Source: Bryobacterales bacterium F-183 (GTDB lineage: Bacteria; Acidobacteriota; Terriglobia; Bryobacterales; Bryobacteraceae). Taken from it: a DNA stretch of 64,000 bases. Position 1 is the first letter of the stretch. Each line of letters starts with the position of its first letter. The translations under genes were made by a program, and so were the position numbers. Location: assembly GCA_016865505.2 (NCBI GenBank), contig AP025252.1, forward strand, positions 5,664,137-5,728,136, written 5' to 3'. The notes under the pieces were generated by a model. That model did not search any database, was not told the DNA's origin, and was given only the letters and a program-made list of their open reading frames with translations. Of the stretch, positions 58,590 to 64,000 are shown in pieces.

Positions 58590-61130
58590 TTACTCCCAGC
58601 GCAGCGCCTGCACCGGATCCACCCGCACCGCACGCCGTGCCGGACCCAGCGCCGCCGCCAGTCCCGTCAGCCCCAGCAGGGCCGCCACAGCCAGATACGT
58701 CAACGGGTCGGACGCACTTAGTCCTGGCACAAAGAACATCGTCAACGGCCGCGTCACCACCAGCGCCAGCACCAGCCCGATGCCGCCTCCCACAACCAGC
58801 AGCATCGCCGCTTCGCGCAACACCATCCGCAGGATCTCGCCGGACCCTGCGCCAATCGCCAGCCGTACCCCAATCTCCCGCGTCCGCCGCGCCACGTTGA
58901 ACGCCATCAGCCCGTACAGCCCGATCATCGCCAGCACCAGCCCCAGAATGCCAATGCCACCCATTAACGCGCCGCCCACCTGCGACGGCAGGAACGCCAG
59001 CCCGATGCTCGAATACATCGTGTCCACTTCCATCGCCGCCGTCGCATCGATCTTGCGCAGCACCTCGCGTACCTGCGTCAGTTGACCGACTGGCGTCGTC
59101 GCCGAACGCAACACAAACCGGAACCGCGTGTGGAACTCGCTCTCCTGCGCTGCCGGAACATACAACTGCGGCTCCTCTTCTTCCCCGATCGTCATCATCT
59201 TCACCGGCTTCACCACGCCCGCCACCTCCAGCAGGTCCTGCGAATCGCGCCACCGGAACACCGTACCCACCGCCTCGCGACCCTTCAGATACCGCTGTGC
59301 GAACACCGTGTTCACAATCACCACTCGTGGCTGACCCGGCCGGTCGGACTCGCGAAAATCCCGCCCCGCCACAATCGGGATGTCCATGGCGCGGAAGTAA
59401 TCCGGCGACACCGAATTCCACCCATAATGCACCCGTACCTTTTCCTGGTTATGCGCCAAGGTGATCGACCCGCCATGCGTCGTGTGATCCATAAACGGCA
59501 GGATCACCGCGTACGCCGCCGCCTCCACACCGGGAATCGCCCGCAGTTGCGACAACGCCTGATCCCGGTACGTTGCCACACGATCTTTGTTCTCGTAAGG
59601 GCCCGGCGGCAAGTACACCTCGGCGCGCAGCGTTTTGTGCGTATCAAACCCAGGACTCATCCCCGTGGACTTCGTCAGATTGTGCAGAAACAGAAATCCC
59701 GTCGCCAGCAGCAGGAACGACAGCGCGATCTGCGCGCCCACCAGCGTACGCCGCAGCCGCAACCGTCTCTCGCGATGCATATCCCCGTTCAAGGACTCTC
59801 GCAGCGCCTGCCACGCAGGCAACAGCCCGGCCACCAGAATCGCCACCACGGCCATCAGCACCGCGTACGCCACTACGCGCCAATCCGGCTCGACATGCAG
59901 TTCAATCGGCAACGGGAATGGCAGCGAGATCGACGCCAAAGTCCTCGCCACCGAGAGCGCCCCCAGAAACCCCGCCGCCGCGCCCAATGCCGCCAGCAGT
60001 ATGCTTTCGCAGAGCAGTTGCTGCAACAGCCGGCCTTTCCCGGCTCCCAGCGAAATCCGAATTGCGATCTCCTGCTTCCGTGCCGACGCTCGCGCCAACA
60101 GCAGTCCCGCAACATTCACGCACGCCACAATCAACACCAGCGCGGCCATCGCCAGCAGGACGCTGAAGAACACCTTCACCGTCGCGAGTACGCCATCGTC
60201 CTGCTTCAACCGCGCCAGCCCGGCAATCGGCTTCACCGACACATTTTCGCTGTACTTGAACCCCGGATTCGGCAACTCCTTATCCATACGGCTCACAATT
60301 GCCGGCAGCGCCGCTCGCGCCTGCCCCAGTGTCATGTCTGGCTTCAGCCGCGCCCGGATCGCAAACATGTTCTCGGGCAGGAACGCGGGCACGTACACAT
60401 CGGGCGAGAACCCAAACCCCGTAATCGTCCGATGCGACTCCGGCAGCACCCCAACCACCTGATAGGCCTTGCCATTCAGGATCATCGTGCTACCAATCAC
60501 ATTCGGATCGGCGTTCAACTGTTTCCGCCAGAACTGCCAGCGCACCACTGCAGACTCGCGCGGGTCCGCAGGCGTCCAAGGCCGCCCCATCGCCACCGGA
60601 ATGCCCAGCGCCGTAAAGTAATTCGACCGTGCAAAAAGCGCAAACACCCGCCGCGTCTCGCGCCCGTCGTTCCAGTTCAAAAACGCTTCTTCGCGTTCCC
60701 CGGTCACCGATTCAAACAATCCGCTGTTTTCCAAAAACTGCAACGGTGCCTCGGGCTGGTGGCTGCTTCCACCCAACCGGATGTACACCACCGACGCGGC
60801 ATCGCGAACCGACGGCTCGCTGAACAAAAACTCCATCGTCAAAGAAAACAACGTCGCATTCGCGCCAATTCCCAAAGCCAAAGACAACAATGCACTCGCC
60901 GCAAATCCAGGACTCGCCAGCAAACTCCGCCCGGCATGCTTCAAATCCCGCCAAAGATTCTCGACAAAAGTAAACCGCCACATTTCGTACCCCTCCTCGC
61001 GAATCAGAGTCTCGTTACCCAACCGGGCCTCATGCCCATTGGCCGCCGCCATCTCACGATGGAACGCCAACTCGTCCTGCATCTCCTGCTCGAGCGCGCG
61101 CCGCCGCCACAATTTGCGAAGGAACTTCAT
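58590..61130 (-). CDS. large FtsX/MacB-type permease (ADOP) coupled to PadR
   Basis: From ATG 61130 (MKFLRKLWRRRALEQEMQDE) it has 846 residues: a ~65-residue cytoplasmic N-terminal segment, a membrane helix (about 76-98, GFAASALLSLALGIGANATL), two MacB-like periplasmic domains and FtsX cores (VACVNVAGLLLARASARKQE and TREIGVRLAIGAGSGEIL). This is the full ADOP layout with no ATPase. Its start overlaps the padR stop by 4 nt (ATGA), so regulator and permease are one unit. Efflux or envelope stress is a plausible role but unproven. Confidence 0.87.
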   Translation of the reverse strand: MKFLRKLWRRRALEQEMQDELAFHREMAAANGHEARLGNETLIREEGYEMWRFTFVENLWRDLKHAGRSLLASPGFAASALLSLALGIGANATLFSLTMEFLFSEPSVRDAASVVYIRLGGSSHQPEAPLQFLENSGLFESVTGEREEAFLNWNDGRETRRVFALFARSNYFTALGIPVAMGRPWTPADPRESAVVRWQFWRKQLNADPNVIGSTMILNGKAYQVVGVLPESHRTITGFGFSPDVYVPAFLPENMFAIRARLKPDMTLGQARAALPAIVSRMDKELPNPGFKYSENVSVKPIAGLARLKQDDGVLATVKVFFSVLLAMAALVLIVACVNVAGLLLARASARKQEIAIRISLGAGKGRLLQQLLCESILLAALGAAAGFLGALSVARTLASISLPFPLPIELHVEPDWRVVAYAVLMAVVAILVAGLLPAWQALRESLNGDMHRERRLRLRRTLVGAQIALSFLLLATGFLFLHNLTKSTGMSPGFDTHKTLRAEVYLPPGPYENKDRVATYRDQALSQLRAIPGVEAAAYAVILPFMDHTTHGGSITLAHNQEKVRVHYGWNSVSPDYFRAMDIPIVAGRDFRESDRPGQPRVVIVNTVFAQRYLKGREAVGTVFRWRDSQDLLEVAGVVKPVKMMTIGEEEEPQLYVPAAQESEFHTRFRFVLRSATTPVGQLTQVREVLRKIDATAAMEVDTMYSSIGLAFLPSQVGGALMGGIGILGLVLAMIGLYGLMAFNVARRTREIGVRLAIGAGSGEILRMVLREAAMLLVVGGGIGLVLALVVTRPLTMFFVPGLSASDPLTYLAVAALLGLTGLAAALGPARRAVRVDPVQALRWE

Positions 61131-61453
61131 CGTGCCAACACCCGATCCACCGCAGACGACAACTTGTCCCACTGCGCCTGTTGATCCGCAATCAACTTCT
61201 GCCCGCGCTTGGTGATCTCGTAGTACTTCGCCTTGCGATTGTTCTCTGACATACCCCACGACGACGCAATCGCGCCATCCAACTCCAACCGGTACAGCGC
61301 TGGATACAACGATCCCTCTTCCACCTTCAACACCTCATCCGACAGCAGATGAATGGTCTGCGCAATCGCGTACCCATGCATCGACCCGCGCCGCAGTGCA
61401 TGCAAAATCAAAAGGTCTAACGTGCCTTGCAACAGTGTTCCGGACTTTCCCAT
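61127..61453 (-). CDS. PadR-family transcriptional regulator
   Basis: The 108-residue winged-helix repressor has the PadR pattern: LLQGTLDLLILHALRRGSMH, GYAIAQTIHLLSDEVLKVEE, then GSLYPALYRLELDGAIASSW and a C-terminal KYYEITKRGQKLI dimer helix. This is the short PadR form typically paired with ADOP permeases. It lies first in the two-gene unit. The palindrome overlapping its promoter suggests autoregulation. Confidence 0.9.
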   Translation of the reverse strand: MGKSGTLLQGTLDLLILHALRRGSMHGYAIAQTIHLLSDEVLKVEEGSLYPALYRLELDGAIASSWGMSENNRKAKYYEITKRGQKLIADQQAQWDKLSSAVDRVLAR

Positions 61454-61459
61454 GACGTT

Positions 61460-61488
61460 CTAGGGGAAGAATCCCACGACTTCCCTAG
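61460..61488. promoter_or_regulatory. near-perfect palindrome, probable PadR operator
   Basis: CTAGGGGAAG (61460-61469) and CTTCCCTAG (61480-61488) form an inverted repeat with one extra base in the left arm and a 10-nt centre. It covers the -10 and spacer of the padR promoter, so PadR binding here would block its own unit. Binding is inferred. Confidence 0.5.
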
Positions 61489-61496
61489 ATTGTCAA
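61468..61496 (-). promoter_or_regulatory. padR promoter (minus strand), possibly shared with a divergent plus-strand promoter
   Basis: On the minus strand TTGACA (61496-61491), a 17-nt spacer and GATTCT (61473-61468) form a promoter just before padR, leaving almost no 5' leader. On the plus strand TTGTCA (61490-61495), 17 nt and TAGCCT (61513-61518) could serve the M13 peptidase gene. The two -35 boxes overlap. Confidence 0.5.
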
Positions 61497-61529
61497 GGGG
61501 AAAGCGATTCGCTAGCCTGAAACTTGGCC

Positions 61530-63512
61530 ATGACGACCCTCGCCGCCGCCCTCGTACTCGCGCAGATCTTCGACCCCAAGTCCATCAACAAGGACATCGA
61601 CCCCTGCGTCGACTTCTACGAGCACTCCTGCTCCGTCTGGATGAAGAACAATCCCATCCCCGCGGAACGCAGCAACTGGGGCCGCTTCCACGAACTCGAC
61701 GAGCGCAACCTGGCCATCACCAAAGCGATCCTCGAACAAGCCGCCAAGCCCGACGCTCCCAACCGCAGCGACATCGACCAGAAAATCGGCGACTACTACT
61801 TCGCCTGCATGGACCAAGACGGCATCAACAAGCGAGGCCTCGCGCCACTCCTGCCGGACCTCAACCGTATCCGCAACGCAGCCAACAAACAGGCCCTGAG
61901 CGCCGTCATCACGCACCTGCACAGAATCGGCGTCGCCCCCTTCTTCAACGTCGAGGCCGGACCCGACATGCAGGACTCCAGCATCATGATCGCCTCCGTC
62001 GATCAAGGAGGCCTCGGCCTCCCCGAGCGCGACTACTACCTCCGCCAGGACCCCAAGTCCATCGAGATCCGCAAGGCTTACCTCGCCCACATCATCCGCA
62101 TGTTCGAACTCGCCGGCGACAACGCCGCCACCGCCGCCACCAACGGCAAGGCCGTGCTCGACATCGAAACCGAACTCGCCAAAGCCACCCTCGACGTCGT
62201 CGCCATGCGGGACCCCAAGAACCTCCTGCATCCCTACAAGCTTGCCGAACTCATCTCCCTCAACCCCGGCTTTGACTGGACGGCCCACTTCGCCGCCCTG
62301 GGCCTACCCAACCTGACGACGATGAACGTCTCGCACCCGCCCTTCTTCCGCCAGATCGAATCCGTCATCGTCCAGCACTCGCTCAGCGACCTCAAGGCGT
62401 ACCTCACTTGGCACCTTCTTCACGAGACTGCCGGCGTACTACCCACCGCCTTCGAGCAAGCCGACTTCGAGTTCTACGGCAAGACCCTCACCGGCGCGCA
62501 AAAGATGCAGGACCGTTGGAAGCGCTGCGCCAACCGCGTCGACGAACAGTTGGGCGACGCCCTCGGCCAGCGCTGGGTGCAAAACAACTTCCCGCCGGAA
62601 GCCAAAGAGCGCATGCGCCGCATGGTCAAAGCCATCGAAGGCGCTCTCGCCCGCGACATCGATTCGCTGTCCTGGATGTCCGGCGAAACCAAGCAGAAGG
62701 CCCTCAACAAACTCCGTGCCATCTCCGACAAAATCGGCTACCCCGACAAGTGGAAGTCCTATAGCAACGTCGCCATCGCGCGCAACGACACCTTCGGCAA
62801 CGCCGCCCGCTTGAGCGAACTTGAATACCTCCGTGAACTCGCGAAAATCGGCAAGCCCGTCGACAAGTCCGAATGGAGCATGACACCGCCTACCGTCAAC
62901 GCCTACTACGACCCCCAGCGCAACGACATCAACTTCCCTGCTGGCATCCTGCAGCCGCCCTTCTTTGACAACAAACTCGACGACGCGTCCAACCTCGGAG
63001 CCATCGGCGCCGTCATCGGCCACGAACTCACCCACGGCTTCGACGACGAAGGCCGCAAGTTCGACGACGCCGGCAACCTCTCAGACTGGTGGACGGAAAA
63101 AGACGCCGACGAGTTCGAACGGCGTGCAGATTGTTTTGTCCAGCAGTACTACGACTACGCCGCCATCCCCGGCGTAAAGTTGAACGGCAAGCTCACCCTC
63201 GGAGAAAACGTCGCCGACAATGGTGGACTCCGCGTCGCCTACATGGCCCTGCAGTCGATGATGGGAGCCAAAGCCCTCAAGCAGATGAAAGGTGGCTACA
63301 CCCCCGAGCAGCGCTTCTTCTATGCCTACGCGCAGATCTGGTGCGTGCAGTACACAGAAGCGGCCGCCCGCATGCGCGCCAACGTTGATCCCCACTCCCC
63401 CGGCCGTTACCGCGTCAACGGCGTCGTCGCCAACAGCCCGGAATTCCGCCAGGCGTTCGGCTGCAAAATCGGCCAGCCGATGGTACGCCAACCCGGCTGC
63501 CGTGTCTGGTAA
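61530..63512 (+). CDS. M13-family (neprilysin-like) zinc metallopeptidase
   Basis: Exported endopeptidase of 660 residues that cleaves small peptides. A very short signal-like N-terminus (MTTLAAALVLAQ) precedes the M13 N-terminal domain (DIDPCVDFYEHSCSVWMKNN, about 19-38). Zinc-binding HELTH is at 498-502. The third ligand glutamate is in GENVADNGGL (about 555), and the C-terminus ends with the invariant GCRVW. Length is typical of bacterial PepO-like members. It is divergent from padR, with start codons 77 nt apart. Confidence 0.93.
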   Translation: MTTLAAALVLAQIFDPKSINKDIDPCVDFYEHSCSVWMKNNPIPAERSNWGRFHELDERNLAITKAILEQAAKPDAPNRSDIDQKIGDYYFACMDQDGINKRGLAPLLPDLNRIRNAANKQALSAVITHLHRIGVAPFFNVEAGPDMQDSSIMIASVDQGGLGLPERDYYLRQDPKSIEIRKAYLAHIIRMFELAGDNAATAATNGKAVLDIETELAKATLDVVAMRDPKNLLHPYKLAELISLNPGFDWTAHFAALGLPNLTTMNVSHPPFFRQIESVIVQHSLSDLKAYLTWHLLHETAGVLPTAFEQADFEFYGKTLTGAQKMQDRWKRCANRVDEQLGDALGQRWVQNNFPPEAKERMRRMVKAIEGALARDIDSLSWMSGETKQKALNKLRAISDKIGYPDKWKSYSNVAIARNDTFGNAARLSELEYLRELAKIGKPVDKSEWSMTPPTVNAYYDPQRNDINFPAGILQPPFFDNKLDDASNLGAIGAVIGHELTHGFDDEGRKFDDAGNLSDWWTEKDADEFERRADCFVQQYYDYAAIPGVKLNGKLTLGENVADNGGLRVAYMALQSMMGAKALKQMKGGYTPEQRFFYAYAQIWCVQYTEAAARMRANVDPHSPGRYRVNGVVANSPEFRQAFGCKIGQPMVRQPGCRVW

Positions 63513-63607
63513 CCGACCCAGGTTTTCAGCAGTTGGAATCGATATTTTCGAAGATTAACCGCAAACCACTTCACTGTTCTTTGCATTCCAGTCAAAATGG
63601 AAAGAAC

Positions 63608-64000
63608 GTGGGACGTGTATTCACCGCCAGCCGCCTAGCGCTCACTGCGCTGCTTGCTCTTTCAACCGTCGCTTGCAACCAGCACACCGCAAAGGGTTCG
63701 CAGGACGCCGCAGAAGCAACCAAGACCTCTGGTCGCGCCCCCGGTCTCCCGGTCGACATCAAGCTGTCCCGCAGTGCCGACGACTTCGCCCGCTTCCTCG
63801 CCGGACTCCCCGGCAAAGCCGGCTCCCCCTTCGCCGAACTCGAGCAGGACCCCGCCTGGCAAGCGCACAGCAAGGCTTTCGCCGGCGAATGGTCCCGCTT
63901 TGACGAGAACCGCGTCCCCGTCCTCAGCGCCTTCCAGAAGAAGGAATTGAACGGCGAACCCAACAACGGCGGTACACTCTTCTATCCCTTCGGCGGTCCC
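63608..64000 (+). CDS. putative lipoprotein, N-terminal part (cut by window edge)
   Basis: 131 codons from GTG 63608 are in the window, and the frame is open to the edge. A signal peptide VGRVFTASRLALTALLALS ends in the lipobox STVAC (cysteine at residue 23), so a lipoprotein is expected. The following NQHTAKGSQD is low complexity. The mature start (LSRSADDFARFLAGLPGK) and LFYPFGGP at the edge are not recognised by me. GGAA precedes the GTG. The nearby ATG 63598 is out of frame and soon stops. Confidence 0.65.
   Translation, partial: MGRVFTASRLALTALLALSTVACNQHTAKGSQDAAEATKTSGRAPGLPVDIKLSRSADDFARFLAGLPGKAGSPFAELEQDPAWQAHSKAFAGEWSRFDENRVPVLSAFQKKELNGEPNNGGTLFYPFGGP

Noticed and set aside
1-64000. 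The tetranucleotide GTAC seems frequent in many genes
   Set aside because: I did not count it rigorously, and codon preference (TAC, GTA) could explain it. A genome-wide observed/expected ratio would be needed.
1-64000. tRNA, rRNA, CRISPR arrays, transposases or integrases
   Set aside because: I looked for their typical sequences and gene products and saw none in this window.

Overview
The window is a piece of a GC-rich bacterial chromosome (roughly 60% G+C by eye). It most resembles an Acidobacteriota genome of the Bryobacterales/Solibacter type. This rests on gene content, not on a search: FtsX/MacB-type permeases of the kind described as acidobacterial duplicated orphan permeases (one coupled to a PadR regulator), a GWxTD protein, a PEP-CTERM protein, several Tat-exported Gfo/Idh/MocA oxidoreductases, a B12-dependent ribonucleotide reductase and a hemX-hemA-hemC-hemD operon. 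I see no rRNA, tRNA, CRISPR array or insertion sequence.

Layout. (1) 1-8580, minus strand: a respiratory complex I operon read nuoA-C-D-E-F-G-H-J-K-L, with nuoL cut by the window edge and a good promoter at 8551-8580. nuoB and nuoI are absent from their usual places. (2) 8696-10264: a lone DUF262/DUF1524 nuclease-like gene, probably acquired, with likely defence function. (3) 10347-14494: two tandem Gfo/Idh/MocA paralogues (one Tat-exported, one not), then a divergent acetyltransferase-SDR pair. (4) 14725-22346: a ClpB-D2-like AAA+ ATPase; a tightly overlapping XdhC-MocA-AsmA operon; an antitoxin gene hicB followed by a 5'-truncated hicA; a short asparaginase; and a long AlaX editing protein. 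(5) 22634-30418: nrdJ with a clear terminator, then a Roadblock/LC7 gene facing away from a three-gene operon (zinc-ribbon/proline-rich protein, membrane-anchored LamG-like protein, TPR protein). This group is the best candidate for an undescribed housekeeping-type module. (6) 30428-35750: a LolA-like protein and a CPBP protease whose 5' ends overlap, an HpcH/HpaI aldolase, UDP-glucose dehydrogenase and a MATE exporter.

(7) 35861-37067: a small AT-richer accessory patch with a DUF2188 gene overlapping a TIR/nucleoside-deoxyribosyltransferase-like gene, followed immediately by a 5'-truncated SnoaL-like remnant. This is the best candidate for an undescribed defence or toxin-type pair. (8) 37227-46601: PEP-CTERM protein, exported oxidoreductase, dihaem cytochrome, old yellow enzyme, lptB, GWxTD protein, MFS carrier and small secreted or metabolic proteins. 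(9) 46660-50371: haem biosynthesis operon hemX-hemA-hemC-hemD with ATGA overlaps. (10) 50339-55563: DUF4440 protein, epoxide-hydrolase-like enzyme, exported TPR protein, argD-like aminotransferase and a Tat-exported sugar isomerase-like protein. (11) 55647-64000: two large permeases, a VOC protein, the PadR regulator with a palindromic operator in its promoter, a divergent M13 metallopeptidase and the start of a lipoprotein gene.

Much of the window is tightly packed. Many junctions are 1-4 nt overlaps (TAATG or ATGA), pointing to translational coupling. The loose, decayed or AT-richer spots at about 8.6-10.3, 19.9-20.7 and 35.8-37.2 kb look like accessory insertion points.
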